A DNA stretch of 64,000 bases from Clostridium akagii DSM 12554 (GTDB lineage Bacteria > Bacillota > Clostridia > Clostridiales > Clostridiaceae). A program made the translations under genes and the position numbers. The stretch covers positions 186,001 to 250,000 of the forward strand of contig NZ_JMLK01000008.1 in the NCBI RefSeq assembly GCF_000686725.1, written 5' to 3'. Shown piece after piece: positions 26,556 through 35,678 of the stretch (positions are counted from its first letter, which is position 1; the number at the start of each line of letters is the position of its first letter). The notes beneath the pieces are model-generated. The model was not told the DNA's origin and did not search any database. It saw nothing but the letters and a program-made list of their open reading frames with translations.

Positions 26556-27302
26556 TTATAAAAAGGCCTCCTTTTTAAATGAAACCACGGATAAAACTGA
26601 AAATACTACTGCTACAAATAAAGTTACAACTATTGAATATAAAAGAATCTTTATGTCATTGTCATAAACTGCTGCTATAAGCCCTTTATTTATCCAGGTG
26701 AAAGGAGATATATAAGTTATTTTTTCAAAGTTATCACCTAAAGAGCCTACCGGAAAAAATGATCCTCCTAAAAGTCCAAAAATATTTAAAGGAATATTTA
26801 ATATGCCTTGTACAGTCCTAAAGTTTTTTGTACATATACCTAGATATATTCCTATAGCTGACGCCATGAAAGTTTCTACAAAAAACATTAGTAGTATTAT
26901 TGGAGTACTGCTTCCAAAATTAACCCCTAATAATAATCGTAAAATTAATAAGTTTACAGCACTACAAATCCAAATTACAATTGTGCAGGATAAAATCTTT
27001 GACAAAACTATAGCTGAATTATCTATTGGTGCAATTATAAATCTATAAGCAGTTTTATAAAGGCTTTCATCCTTTGCCACATAAACTACGGTAATAATAC
27101 TAGCTAATAAATAAAATGGAATTTGCACTAGTGTATAATAGTCATTTGAAGTAACTCTGCTATCTCCTTTAAAAAAATTAGTAGCTAAATATCCTAAAAG
27201 TAATATGAGCAGTAATGGAAATACTATATTGTATATTATTATAAAAAAATCCTTCATTCTTCTTCTAAGACCATACCATGTAAGCTTAACAAACCCATTC
27301 AT
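26556..27302 (-). CDS. ABC-2 type exporter permease (short form)
   Basis: This is the second membrane subunit of the same exporter, 248 residues with six predicted spans. LTWYGLRRRMKDFFIIIYNIVFPLLLI at the N-terminus and GILNIPLNIFGLLGGSFFPVG followed by ISPFTWINKGLIAAVYD near the C-terminus are typical of ABC2_membrane proteins. The ATG follows AGGGGG. It is 29 nt downstream of the ATPase gene and immediately upstream of the long permease, so the exporter is probably a heterodimer of the two permeases with a dimer of the ATPase. Confidence 0.82.
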   Translation of the reverse strand: MNGFVKLTWYGLRRRMKDFFIIIYNIVFPLLLILLLGYLATNFFKGDSRVTSNDYYTLVQIPFYLLASIITVVYVAKDESLYKTAYRFIIAPIDNSAIVLSKILSCTIVIWICSAVNLLILRLLLGVNFGSSTPIILLMFFVETFMASAIGIYLGICTKNFRTVQGILNIPLNIFGLLGGSFFPVGSLGDNFEKITYISPFTWINKGLIAAVYDNDIKILLYSIVVTLFVAVVFSVLSVVSFKKEAFL

Positions 27303-27331
27303 GTTTATACCCCCTATTGTTTTGCCAAGAC

Positions 27332-28069
27332 TTAATCTCTTAGCGCCTTCCCTGTTAATTGTAAAAAGATTTCCTCTAAATTATCTTTTGAATATTTGTT
27401 TTTTAGCTCTTCTGTTGTCCCTTCCTCAACTATACTCCCCTCATCCATTATTATTAGATTTGTACATATACTCTCAACTTCCTCCATGTAATGGGAAGTA
27501 TAAATTATAGTGGTTCCATTCTTATTTAATTCTTTTACAGTTTCTAAAATATTGTTCCTAGATTGAGTATCTATGCCAACTGTTGGTTCATCCATAATTA
27601 AAAGTTTAGGCTTATGAGCTATAGCGCAGGCAATATTTAATCTTCGTTTCATGCCTCCAGAAAACTTAGATGGTAAATCCTTTCTTCTATCCCAGAGCCC
27701 AACAAAATTTAAAGCCTCCTCTACATTTTGTTTAAGTTCTTTACCCTTAAAACCATATAGACTACAGAAAAATTTCACATTATCATAGGCAGAAAGATCT
27801 GTAAACACTGCTATATCCTGAGGTACAACTCCTAAATTTTGCTTAAGATAGTTCTCATCTGATTTAACATCAGTGTCCCGAAAAAAGATACTACCTTTAT
27901 CATAATCTACAACTGTGGCTATCATGTTTATACTTGTGCTTTTTCCTGCTCCGTTAGGTCCTAAAAAGCCTAAAATCTCTCCAGATTTAACATTAAAACT
28001 TATACCCTTTACTGCCTTTCTTTCCCCATAATTTTTTTCAAGTTGTTTTACTTTTAAAATATAATCCAT
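27332..28069 (-). CDS. ABC exporter ATPase
   Basis: This is the ATPase of the two ABC-2 permeases that follow. The 245 residues contain Walker A GPNGAGKST (residues 36-44), Q-loop GVVPQDIAVF, signature KFSGGMKRRLNIACAI, Walker B LLIMDEPTVGID and the H-loop TSHYMEEVE. The sequence is of the drug-resistance (CcmA/NatA-like, DrrA) subfamily. The gene is 84 nt downstream of padR and is preceded by a perfect operator-like palindrome at 28106-28123, so the exporter is likely repressed by the PadR protein. Confidence 0.9.
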   Translation of the reverse strand: MDYILKVKQLEKNYGERKAVKGISFNVKSGEILGFLGPNGAGKSTSINMIATVVDYDKGSIFFRDTDVKSDENYLKQNLGVVPQDIAVFTDLSAYDNVKFFCSLYGFKGKELKQNVEEALNFVGLWDRRKDLPSKFSGGMKRRLNIACAIAHKPKLLIMDEPTVGIDTQSRNNILETVKELNKNGTTIIYTSHYMEEVESICTNLIIMDEGSIVEEGTTEELKNKYSKDNLEEIFLQLTGKALRD

Positions 28070-28105
28070 TTAATTTCCTCCTCAACGTTATATATATATA
28101 TTAAA

Positions 28106-28123
28106 ATATCCAATGTTGGATAT
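28106..28123. promoter_or_regulatory. PadR-type operator before the exporter ATPase
   Basis: ATATCCAA-TG-TTGGATAT is a perfect 8-bp inverted repeat. Two variants lie before padR (28889-28906 and 28918-28935). The three share AT(A)YCCAAYGTTG, which makes a shared regulator likely. Confidence 0.7.
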
Positions 28124-28153
28124 TGGGTTATTAAGTAAGAGAGTATTTCTCTC

Positions 28154-28873
28154 TTACCTTCTTTGCTTTAATAAATCAATTAACTCTGCTACTTTTTCTT
28201 CTAAGTTAATTGGATTTCTAACTATATCGTCTGATAATAATTGTACTTTATTTAAATTTTCAACATTTTCAAATTTGTAGTCTACTTCATCTAAATTTCC
28301 AAAATCAATTTTACCTATTATATTCTCTACGCCGTCAGAAAATTTAATTAAATCATCCACTTCTTCTATTAACGTTTCATGCCATTCTATCTGATACCCT
28401 AATGTTTTAATTACTACATCAAACTGCAAAGCTTCCGATTTAAGTGTTGTATCTGTAACCTTAAGCTTTTTACCACTTTCCCACCATACTTTTTTTTCTT
28501 CTAACATTTTTATATGTTCCTTAACACCACTTGTTATTTCATCTTTTGTTAGTCTATTAAACATAATATATATCATGAATTTATCGGATTCAATGCTTTG
28601 CATTGGTTTAAGCAATTCCTCTTTTAATGTTCTCTTTAATTCTTCCTTGCCAAGATCATTAATAGCATATACTTTTCTAATTCTTGCTCCATTTCTTTCT
28701 TCTCTTAGGGTATAAATAAACCCTTGTTTTTCTAATTTATTTAACGCATAATATATGGAACCTGATTGAATCTTTGCCCATTGATCCATTCCATTTATTT
28801 CAACAAACCTTTGTATATCATAACCGTGGGTTGGCTTTATACTTAAATAAAATAATATCAGTGCTCTTACCAT
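28154..28873 (-). CDS. PadR-family transcriptional regulator
   Basis: This 239-residue regulator has the PadR winged helix at residues 1-80 (LILFYLSIKPTHGYDIQRFVE, then SIYYALNKLEKQGFIYTLREE), followed by the long C-terminal helical dimerisation region with EEKKVWWESGKK. The last 60 residues (VENIIGKIDFGNLDEVDYKF onward) extend beyond the usual length of about 180. PadR proteins often repress a neighbouring drug exporter and are released by the drug itself. Two operators lie upstream of its start and one before the exporter genes, suggesting autoregulation and control of the exporter. Confidence 0.88.
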   Translation of the reverse strand: MVRALILFYLSIKPTHGYDIQRFVEINGMDQWAKIQSGSIYYALNKLEKQGFIYTLREERNGARIRKVYAINDLGKEELKRTLKEELLKPMQSIESDKFMIYIMFNRLTKDEITSGVKEHIKMLEEKKVWWESGKKLKVTDTTLKSEALQFDVVIKTLGYQIEWHETLIEEVDDLIKFSDGVENIIGKIDFGNLDEVDYKFENVENLNKVQLLSDDIVRNPINLEEKVAELIDLLKQRR

Positions 28874-28888
28874 AAAAAGTCCTCCTCT

Positions 28889-28935
28889 ATATCCAATGTT
28901 GTCTATGTTTTTAATATATACCCAACGTTGTGTAT
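28889..28935. promoter_or_regulatory. Two PadR-type operators before padR
   Basis: ATATCCAATGTTGTCTAT (28889-28906) and ATACCCAACGTTGTGTAT (28918-28935) are imperfect inverted repeats 29 bp apart, overlapping the padR promoter region; the exporter copy at 28106 is the perfect version. Confidence 0.65.
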
Positions 28936-28965
28936 TGTCAATATATTTTTGAAATTTTACACAGC

Positions 28966-29025
28966 ATGTATGCTAAAAAACTAATTGAAAGTGGGCTTCC
29001 AAAGAAAGTAGCACAAAAATCATGA
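28966..29025 (+). pseudogene. Remnant of a TetR gene copy
   Basis: The frame MYAKKLIESGLPKKVAQKS followed by a stop matches MYAKKLIESGISKKVAQ of the TetR regulator at 31369-31953. The first 29 nt are identical to 31768-31796. Nothing else of that gene is present, so this is the scar of a deleted paralogue or of a local duplication. Confidence 0.7.
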
Positions 29026-29143
29026 ATGACATAGAGGAAAGTACTGAGACAACGGAAGCATCAAATTTTTTTAATCATAGTGTAACTCCAGCAAAAATTT
29101 TTCACCATAGATTATATTCTTTAGCTTATCCTAATTACTACTG

Positions 29144-30109
29144 TTATTGAACTTTACCTAAATCCCGATAAGTAATTATTTTTTCCTTCCATACAAAGCT
29201 ATACTTTTCCAATAGATCATTAGGATCTATTGGCTTTCTGCCAGTCAATGTTTCAACAGTATCCGTTTGATCTGCCATTAAACCATCTCTAATGCCAGAT
29301 TCATTTGTCACCATATCATTAGCACACCATGGCACTGGTGATTTTGAATAATTTCCATGTGAAGTACGAGGAATATATATTGAATCTAAATAATCATAAT
29401 ATTCTTCTTCATTAAGGGTTACATATTCATAATTAATGCCAGATAATTTACTAATCATATCACAAATTGCATGTTCACTGATTAGTTGACCTGTTACATC
29501 ATAATCTTTATTATGTTCTCCCTTACCTAATAACAATTCCGTAGCAACGCGACCACTATCATCTTTTGCAATGAATGTTGCTTTTCCTTCCCCAGCGGTA
29601 GTAACCCATCTATTGTTATCTAAATTAGCCATCATAACAGAATTAAGTAAGTAGTTTTCTAAGTAAAGATTGTTTCTCATAATATTATAATCTATACCAC
29701 ATTCAATTAGGTATTTTTCAGTTGCTGTATGATCTGGTAATACATATTGTTTGTATTCTGGACGGTTAGCACCAAAGAATGAAGTATAAGTAATATGTTT
29801 TACACCAGCTGCAATAGCTGCATCAATTACATTTTTATGTTGCTGAACACGTTCTGGTCCTATTATTACACCAGATACAATATAAATTCGATCTCCACCT
29901 TTGAAAGCTTCTATCATTTGCTCTTTATTATCATAATTTGCTTCCCTGACTGTAACGCCTTTTTCTTCCCAAACCCTTAAACGTTCTTCTCTTAAATGGC
30001 TTTTATATGGACATGTAAAAATCAATTGATCTCCAGATACCTCTTTTAACATATTAGAAGCTACTCTGCCTCCTAGTTGTCCATCTGCTCCAGTAATAAT
30101 ATATCTCAT
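29144..30109 (-). CDS. NmrA-like NAD(P)-binding oxidoreductase
   Basis: This 321-residue protein belongs to the atypical short-chain dehydrogenase group (NmrA/QorB-like). The N-terminus MRYIITGADGQLGGRVASNML carries the dinucleotide-binding GxxGxxG motif, and HITYTSFFGANRPEYKQYVLPDHTATEKYL is the equivalent of the central active-site segment. QorB-type proteins reduce quinones with NAD(P)H; NmrA types only sense the cofactor, and this cannot be settled here. The gene is transcribed away from a LysR regulator across a 190-bp gap, an arrangement that usually means LysR control. Confidence 0.8.
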   Translation of the reverse strand: MRYIITGADGQLGGRVASNMLKEVSGDQLIFTCPYKSHLREERLRVWEEKGVTVREANYDNKEQMIEAFKGGDRIYIVSGVIIGPERVQQHKNVIDAAIAAGVKHITYTSFFGANRPEYKQYVLPDHTATEKYLIECGIDYNIMRNNLYLENYLLNSVMMANLDNNRWVTTAGEGKATFIAKDDSGRVATELLLGKGEHNKDYDVTGQLISEHAICDMISKLSGINYEYVTLNEEEYYDYLDSIYIPRTSHGNYSKSPVPWCANDMVTNESGIRDGLMADQTDTVETLTGRKPIDPNDLLEKYSFVWKEKIITYRDLGKVQ

Positions 30110-30263
30110 GTTTTTTCCCTCCGTTTATTTTTAATTAAAGGTATTAATCAAACAATATGCTAAGCAACTAACTAGACTTAAACAATTACATCAAGTAATA
30201 CTCTATTTGCTAATATAGTAACATCTTCCTCCTTTGAACTGAAATTGAAATATGTTATTATTA

Positions 30264-30278
30264 ATAGAACATTTCTAT
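30264..30278. promoter_or_regulatory. Candidate LysR operator
   Basis: ATAGAA-CAT-TTCTAT is a perfect inverted repeat 22 bp before the lysR start, inside the divergent control region. LysR sites typically are short inverted repeats with T and A about 11 nt apart. Confidence 0.45.
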
Positions 30279-30299
30279 AAGTATGGGAGGTAAGACAAT

Positions 30300-31190
30300 A
30301 TGCATATTAAACAACTTGAATGTTTTGTTCATTTAGCTGAAACTCTAAATTTTTCTAGAACTGCAGAACTACAATATATAACCCAGCCCACTGTTACTCA
30401 TCAGATTAATACTCTAGAAGATGAGTTTGGATTAAAATTATTTATTAGAACAAAGAGAAAAGTAGAACTTACTCCGGCTGGTGTTTCTTTTTACAATGAC
30501 ATAAAAGAAGTGTTAACAAGAACAAATATTGCAATAGCGAAAGCAAAGCATTATGCTCTTGCATTTGAGTCAAATATATCAATTGGTTATGGAGGAAATG
30601 TAGAGGTAAAATACCTTCCAAACATATTAAGCACCTTCAAGGAAAAATTTCCCCATATGCATATCTATCTAAAAAGCGCTGCTTTTAAAGAGGAAAGAAA
30701 CCTATTCACCAATCACAATTTTGATTTGATTTTTACAGTTAAAGAAAGTATTAAGGATATATCAGTTGTTGGTTATGCAGAACTTTTCACAGGAAGGTTT
30801 GTTTGCGTATTGCCAAAAGACCACTCATTAGCTAAGAAAACCATTATTAAAATAGATGACTTGCAAAATCAAGCTCTAATTCTATTGGACCCTTTGAAAT
30901 GTCCCTTCGAAATGGCACGTGTGCAAAAAGATATCCAATTACAATGTCCAACGTCTATGTTTTATTTTGCTGACGGACCAATCATTGGTCATACAATGAT
31001 TAAAGGGAAGCTTGGAATTGCAGTGATGCCAGATTTTGTATGTACGGAAGACCCATCGCTATCCTGCATTCCTATGGATTTAAATTATTCAATTTCTTAT
31101 GGGATTGCGTGGCATAAGAATAATGAACTGGCTGAAATAAAAGGATTTGTTAAAATTGCAAAAGAAATTTATAAAAGTCATAAAATTTAA
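30300..31190 (+). CDS. LysR-family transcriptional regulator
   Basis: The 296-residue protein has the LysR winged helix in residues 1-60 (QLECFVHLAETLNFSRTAEL, then QPTVTHQINTLEDEFGLKLF) and an effector-binding domain from residue 90 (ISIGYGGNVEVKYLP, GRFVCVLPKDHSLAKK, GKLGIAVMPDFV). The ligand is unknown. ATG follows GGGAGG. It is divergent from the NmrA-like reductase gene, the likely target, and is followed by only a weak hairpin at 31198-31227. Confidence 0.9.
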   Translation: MHIKQLECFVHLAETLNFSRTAELQYITQPTVTHQINTLEDEFGLKLFIRTKRKVELTPAGVSFYNDIKEVLTRTNIAIAKAKHYALAFESNISIGYGGNVEVKYLPNILSTFKEKFPHMHIYLKSAAFKEERNLFTNHNFDLIFTVKESIKDISVVGYAELFTGRFVCVLPKDHSLAKKTIIKIDDLQNQALILLDPLKCPFEMARVQKDIQLQCPTSMFYFADGPIIGHTMIKGKLGIAVMPDFVCTEDPSLSCIPMDLNYSISYGIAWHKNNELAEIKGFVKIAKEIYKSHKI

Positions 31191-31290
31191 TTCCTGCTTG
31201 ATTTAAAAACTGCTTTTCTAAAATCAAACAACCTAATCCAGTAGGCGGTGGACAATTGTTTTGTTTACAGACCTCTTAAATTTTTTCGCC

Positions 31291-31340
31291 TTGACATTAT
31301 TAAAACAATGCTTTATTATACATATAGACCAGTCGGTATA
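31291..31340 (+). promoter_or_regulatory. Promoter and operator of the LmrA-type TetR gene
   Basis: TTGACA (31291-31296), a 17-nt spacer and TATTAT (31314-31319) are followed at once by TATAGACCAGTCGGTATA (31323-31340), which appears again in inverted orientation before the MFS gene. The operator covers the transcription start, as expected for a repressor. Confidence 0.75.
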
Positions 31341-31368
31341 TTCTATACTTAGAAAGGACGTTAATTTA

Positions 31369-31953
31369 ATGAAATGTAAAACCGAATCAAGAGAAAAAAT
31401 CCTTACAACTGCAGCATTGCTTTTTCAGATTAAGGGATTTAATGCTACGGGCTTAAATGAAATTTTAACAGAAAGTGGTTCACCTAAAGGTTCTCTATAT
31501 TACTATTTTCCAAATGGAAAAGAAGAGTTAGCTATAGAGGCTATACAATTATCAAGTAAATCTATTCAAAAAAAATTAAAAACTTCATTAGACAAGTACC
31601 CAAGTCCAATCGAGGCTATACAATTCGCTATTAAAAATATAATGGAAGATTTAAAAAAAGGAAATAAACTAAAAGATATTTCTATAAGCCTTATAGCTTT
31701 AGAGACTTATTTGTCCAGTGAACCCCTAAGAGAAGCCTGCAAAGAAGTTTTTCAAATTTTAGAAGGTATGTATGCTAAAAAACTAATTGAAAGTGGAATT
31801 TCAAAAAAAGTAGCACAAGAATTAGGCATTCTTATACAATTAATGATTGAAGGAGCTATTACCATATCACTTACCCAAAAAAATGCTACACCCCTCTTGA
31901 TAGTTAGTAATCATATAAATTTATTGTTAAGTCCTTATTTAAACACTAAATAA
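31369..31953 (+). CDS. TetR-family repressor, LmrA/YxaF type
   Basis: This 194-residue regulator has the TetR HTH in residues 8-55 (SREKILTTAALLFQIKGF, then GLNEILTESGSPKGSLYYYF) and a C-terminal domain of the LmrA/YxaF group. In Bacillus subtilis those proteins repress multidrug pumps and bind a GACCAGTC-type site. ATG 31369 was chosen (AGAAAGG upstream); a longer frame from 31261 would include its own promoter. The adjacent MFS pump carries the same operator. A fragment nearly identical to codons 134-150 lies at 28966. Confidence 0.88.
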   Translation: MKCKTESREKILTTAALLFQIKGFNATGLNEILTESGSPKGSLYYYFPNGKEELAIEAIQLSSKSIQKKLKTSLDKYPSPIEAIQFAIKNIMEDLKKGNKLKDISISLIALETYLSSEPLREACKEVFQILEGMYAKKLIESGISKKVAQELGILIQLMIEGAITISLTQKNATPLLIVSNHINLLLSPYLNTK

Positions 31954-32043
31954 TACGTTTAATTGCTCTTTTATTTACTGTATTTATAGCTTATGTATCT
32001 AATAGAATAATTCATTAAAATTTATAGTTTAGTCTATATTTAA

Positions 32044-32061
32044 TATAACGACTGGTCTATA
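32044..32061. promoter_or_regulatory. TetR operator before the MFS pump
   Basis: TATAACGACTGGTCTATA is the reverse complement, with one base changed, of the site at 31323-31340. It lies 26 bp before the MFS start, so one repressor probably controls both genes. Confidence 0.72.
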
Positions 32062-32086
32062 TATAATTTAAAGGAGACCACACTTT

Positions 32087-33526
32087 ATGACCGCAGAAAA
32101 AATTTATGATGAAGAAAAAGAAACACACTATAATTCAAAATCAATTATGTTTGTATTACTACTTGGAGGCTTCATATCACTATTTAATGAAACAATACTA
32201 AATGTAGCGTTTCCAACGTTAATGGCAGAAATGCATATCACAGCCACCGCTGCCCAATGGCTGACCACTGGTTATGTCTTAGTAGTTGGAATTCTTTTAC
32301 CAGTTACGGCATTTCTTATTCACACTTTTACTACAAAACAATTATATGTAAGCGCAATGTTAATATTTTTAGTAGGAACTGTCTTAGCTGCATTTTCTAC
32401 ATCGTTTCCAACTTTATTAATTGCAAGAGTAATTCAAGGGTGTGGTACAGGAATGCTAATACCTATTATGATGAATTCAGCACTAGCTATCACTCCACGT
32501 GAAAAGCATGGTTCAGTAATGGGCTTATGCATTTGCATAATTACATTAGGTCCTGCACTTGGCCCAGTAGTTTCTGGTTTACTACTACAATATTTTAATT
32601 GGCACTCATTATTCATTCTAATAATTCCATTTTTGATTTTTTGTATAGTTTTAGGTTATGTTTTTTTAACCAATACAGCTGAGATAACAAAACCTAAAAT
32701 TGACTACCTGTCTATCCTGCTATCAACTATAGGTTTTGCAGGAATTATATTTGCAGTAAGTGTGGCTAGTACTTCCAGTGTGCTAACTACTGCTGCTATT
32801 TTTGGAATTGGATTAATAGCATTAATTTTGTTTAGCAAACGCCAATTATCATTAGAACAACCAATACTAGATATACGTGCATTTAAGCATCCTGTATTCT
32901 CTATATGTGTAATACTTGTTGTACTAATACAGATGTTCCAATTTTCAATAAATATGATGTTGCCTTTGCTCCTACAAAACGGCTTAAAAACATCTTCTCT
33001 TGTATCCGCTCTTGTTTTATTTCCAGCAATTCTTGTTGCTGCTATATTAACCCCATTCGTAGGTAAAATTTACGATAAAATAGGTGGCAAAACATTAATT
33101 CCAGCAGGCCTTTTCATAATGTGTATTTTTACTTTCATATTATCTCGTGTTACGCCATCAACTTCTGTGCTAGTAATTACACTTATATATTGCTTTATAA
33201 TGATTGGAATGTCTATGTGTATGTCAACTAGTCAGACAGCTGGTATTAGTCAATTACCAACTAAAGGTCAATCAGATGGTGTTGCAATAATAAGCACTTC
33301 AATGCAAATAGCAGGTGCTTTGGGTTCAGCTTTATTTGTAGGTATCATGACAGCATATCAAAGTAACTACTTAAGGAATAGAATTACTCCAAGTAATTCG
33401 CAAAATCAAATAAAAGCTATATATAGTGGTTTCGGCCATTCTGTGACAGTTGCCGCTATACTTATTGGTTTTGGTTTTGTAATATCATTGTTTATAAGAA
33501 AAAGCAGTAAAAAAATTAATGCTTAG
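32087..33526 (+). CDS. MFS multidrug exporter (DHA2, EmrB/QacA type)
   Basis: This 479-residue proton-driven exporter shows about 14 hydrophobic segments, as in the EmrB/QacA (DHA2) group. Motif elements are LNVAFPTLMAEMHITATAAQWLTTGYVLV in helices 1-2, the motif-A region at TKQLYVSAMLIFLVGTVLAA, LLIARVIQGCGTGMLIPIMM (helix 4), and motif C GLCICIITLGPALGPVVSGLL in helix 5. AAAGGAG precedes the ATG by 11 nt. An LmrA-type operator lies upstream and the repressor gene is just before it. Substrate unknown; lincosamide or other drug export would fit the LmrB relatives. Confidence 0.9.
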   Translation: MTAEKIYDEEKETHYNSKSIMFVLLLGGFISLFNETILNVAFPTLMAEMHITATAAQWLTTGYVLVVGILLPVTAFLIHTFTTKQLYVSAMLIFLVGTVLAAFSTSFPTLLIARVIQGCGTGMLIPIMMNSALAITPREKHGSVMGLCICIITLGPALGPVVSGLLLQYFNWHSLFILIIPFLIFCIVLGYVFLTNTAEITKPKIDYLSILLSTIGFAGIIFAVSVASTSSVLTTAAIFGIGLIALILFSKRQLSLEQPILDIRAFKHPVFSICVILVVLIQMFQFSINMMLPLLLQNGLKTSSLVSALVLFPAILVAAILTPFVGKIYDKIGGKTLIPAGLFIMCIFTFILSRVTPSTSVLVITLIYCFIMIGMSMCMSTSQTAGISQLPTKGQSDGVAIISTSMQIAGALGSALFVGIMTAYQSNYLRNRITPSNSQNQIKAIYSGFGHSVTVAAILIGFGFVISLFIRKSSKKINA

Positions 33527-33554
33527 TATCTCCAATTTGAAACAGTACCAATAA

Positions 33555-33598
33555 AAAAGGAGGTAAGTAGACTTAAATAAATCTACTTACCTCCTTTT
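33555..33598. terminator. Bidirectional terminator
   Basis: AAAAGGAGGTAAGTAGA (33555-33571) and TCTACTTACCTCCTTTT (33582-33598) form a perfect 17-bp stem between the converging MFS and HIT genes. Confidence 0.92.
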
Positions 33599-33612
33599 AT
33601 TAATCAACTATA

Positions 33613-34038
33613 TTATAAATTTTCTTTGATCTTGTGTATTAACTGATTATACTCTTCATCTTTAAGAAGAACTTTGTCTTTAGGAGACATCTCAAATGTT
33701 CCACCCCAATTAGGTCCGTTTTTATATTTAGGGACTAAATGAAAGTGAAGATGGGTCATAGTATCAGCATAAGCTCCATAGTTCATTTTATCAGGTGAAA
33801 ATGCTTTGTTTATAGCACCTGCTGCCCTTGCTACATCTTTCATAAATAGTGAACGTTCTTCATCATTTAGCTGAAAAATTTCACTTTTATGATCATTATA
33901 AGCTACAACGCATCTTCCCCTATAAGTCTGTTCTTTAAATAAATACAAAGTTGAAGATTCTAATTTACATATTTCAATCATTATATCTGTAAGTCTTTTA
34001 TCCTTTACGCAGTAAAAACAATCATTATCAAAACTCAT
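33613..34038 (-). CDS. HIT-family nucleotide-binding protein
   Basis: A histidine-triad protein of 141 residues. The catalytic HxHxH motif is HLHFHLVPK (residues 96-104), preceded by MNYGAYADTMT. Cys7 and Cys10 (DNDCFYCVKD) could form half a zinc site as in some HIT proteins. Members hydrolyse nucleoside phosphoramidates, dinucleotides or nucleotide-sugars; the substrate is not readable. ATG follows AAAGGGG by 9 nt. It lies downstream of uxaB on the same strand with a 47-nt gap and might be co-transcribed. Confidence 0.88.
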   Translation of the reverse strand: MSFDNDCFYCVKDKRLTDIMIEICKLESSTLYLFKEQTYRGRCVVAYNDHKSEIFQLNDEERSLFMKDVARAAGAINKAFSPDKMNYGAYADTMTHLHFHLVPKYKNGPNWGGTFEMSPKDKVLLKDEEYNQLIHKIKENL

Positions 34039-34085
34039 ATTTAATTTCCCCTTTTTACCTAATTGTAATTTTTACAATTTCGGGC

Positions 34086-35537
34086 TTATTTAACTATTTC
34101 TTTAACTGCTTCCTTCATTCCTAGCTTTTCAATATTAATCAAGTATCCTGTTACTGCATCAGTTAATCCTGAAACTTCATTTAAGTTCATCTTCCAAACT
34201 TTTTCATATCCAAGTACTGTAGTAACTAAAGTTTTAATTGCTTCATCTGATCCATCACATTTTCCCCATGCAGTTTTGTAAAGTTCTAAAATATCTTCAT
34301 CATCATTTAATTTTATTGTTTCTTCTCCTCTTTTACCCTTATAAAATTCTATAAGTGCTGCTAAGGAAAATACTAATCTTTTAGGAAGTTGACCTTTTGT
34401 TTTTACATACTGCAATAGTGAAGGTAAATCTCTTGTTTCATATTTTGACATTGAATTTAAAGATATACTCATTAAATAATGCTTAACAAAGGGATTCATA
34501 AATCTTTCAAGAACAACTCCTGCATAATATTTTAATTCTTCTGCTGGAAGATCTAATGTAGGTATTATTTCTTCATATATAGTATCTCTAATAAATTTAC
34601 CTATAACTTCATGATCAACAGATTCTGCAACTGTGTCTAATCCATAAAGATACGATACCGGTACAAGAGACGTATGTGATCCATTAAGTATTCTTACTTT
34701 TCTTGTTCTATATGGTGCCATAGCCTTAACAAATTTAACATTAAGTCCTGCTTTACTTGCTGGGAATTCTTTTTCAATCCATTCTGGTCCTTCAATAATA
34801 AATAGGTGAAAATGTTCTCCAACATTAACTAGGTTGTCTTCATAACCTAGTTCTTCAGTTATCTCTTTTATTGTATCCCTTGGATAACCAGGTACAATTC
34901 TATCTACTAGAGTTGAACAAAAAGTATTAGCTTCATTTATCCACTTAGCAAAACCTTCCTCTAAATTCCAAAGCTTTGCATATTGAAGAACTATTTTTTT
35001 TAGTTTATCACCATTTCTATCTATAAGTTCACATGGTATTATTATTAATCCTTTTTCCTTTTCTCCATTAAATGTTTTAAATCTACGGTATAATAAGGCT
35101 GTGAATTTTCCTGGAAAACTTTTTTGAGGTTTATCTTCAAGTTTGTCATTTTCGTCATATGCAATTCCTGCTTCAGTAGTATTTGAAAAAACAAATCTTA
35201 AATCTGGATTTTCAGCGATTTTCAAATATTCTTCGTGCTGTGTATAGGGATTTACACCCCTACTGATACTATTTATTATAGAATGTTCCTTTATTGGTTT
35301 TCCTTCATTCATTCCTTGTAAATAAAGAGTGTATAAACCATCTTGTTCATTTAATTTATCTACTAAGCCGAATTCAATTGGCTGTACTACTACAACGCTA
35401 CCATTAAAATTTGCATTTTTATTCAATACATCAATTTGCCAATCCACAAATGCCCTTAGGAAGTTACCTTCTCCAAATTGAAGCACTCTTTCAGGATATT
35501 TTTTATACTCTTTATAAGTTTCTTTGTTTAATTTCAT
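34086..35537 (-). CDS. uxaB: Tagaturonate reductase (altronate oxidoreductase)
   Basis: UxaB interconverts tagaturonate and altronate with NAD(H) in D-galacturonate breakdown (pectin utilisation). It belongs to the polyol-specific long-chain dehydrogenase family. Visible are the nucleotide-binding start [48 protein letters not shown] and the conserved [18 protein letters not shown] near the active site. ATG 35537, 8 nt from GGAGGAA, gives 483 residues; the frame is open further upstream through the operator-like region. It is downstream of a GPH transporter gene, separated by a 141-bp gap holding the inverted repeat at 35587-35624. Confidence 0.9.
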   Translation of the reverse strand: MKLNKETYKEYKKYPERVLQFGEGNFLRAFVDWQIDVLNKNANFNGSVVVVQPIEFGLVDKLNEQDGLYTLYLQGMNEGKPIKEHSIINSISRGVNPYTQHEEYLKIAENPDLRFVFSNTTEAGIAYDENDKLEDKPQKSFPGKFTALLYRRFKTFNGEKEKGLIIIPCELIDRNGDKLKKIVLQYAKLWNLEEGFAKWINEANTFCSTLVDRIVPGYPRDTIKEITEELGYEDNLVNVGEHFHLFIIEGPEWIEKEFPASKAGLNVKFVKAMAPYRTRKVRILNGSHTSLVPVSYLYGLDTVAESVDHEVIGKFIRDTIYEEIIPTLDLPAEELKYYAGVVLERFMNPFVKHYLMSISLNSMSKYETRDLPSLLQYVKTKGQLPKRLVFSLAALIEFYKGKRGEETIKLNDDEDILELYKTAWGKCDGSDEAIKTLVTTVLGYEKVWKMNLNEVSGLTDAVTGYLINIEKLGMKEAVKEIVK

Positions 35538-35586
35538 TTCTATTCCTCCAATAATTTTTGAATAAAAAAATATTATCTTACTAAAA

Positions 35587-35624
35587 GTTAACATGCACAT
35601 TTCAAAAGAAATGCACACGTTAAC
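35587..35624. promoter_or_regulatory. Inverted operator-like repeat before uxaB
   Basis: GTTAACATGCACATTTC (35587-35603) and GAAATGCACACGTTAAC (35608-35624) pair with three mismatches around AAAA. GTTAACGTGTGC, on the minus strand of the right arm, recurs exactly before the transporter gene (37147-37160). A LacI- or GntR-type hexuronate regulator is likely. Confidence 0.6.
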
Positions 35625-35678
35625 TATATTTACTAATTATATTTAATTTTTTATTCTTTTACAAGTTAATTTGTACTT

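Noticed and set aside
29026-29150. 41-codon ORF following the TetR remnant
   Set aside because: No ribosome site, overlaps the end of the NmrA-like gene, and the sequence is not protein-family-like.
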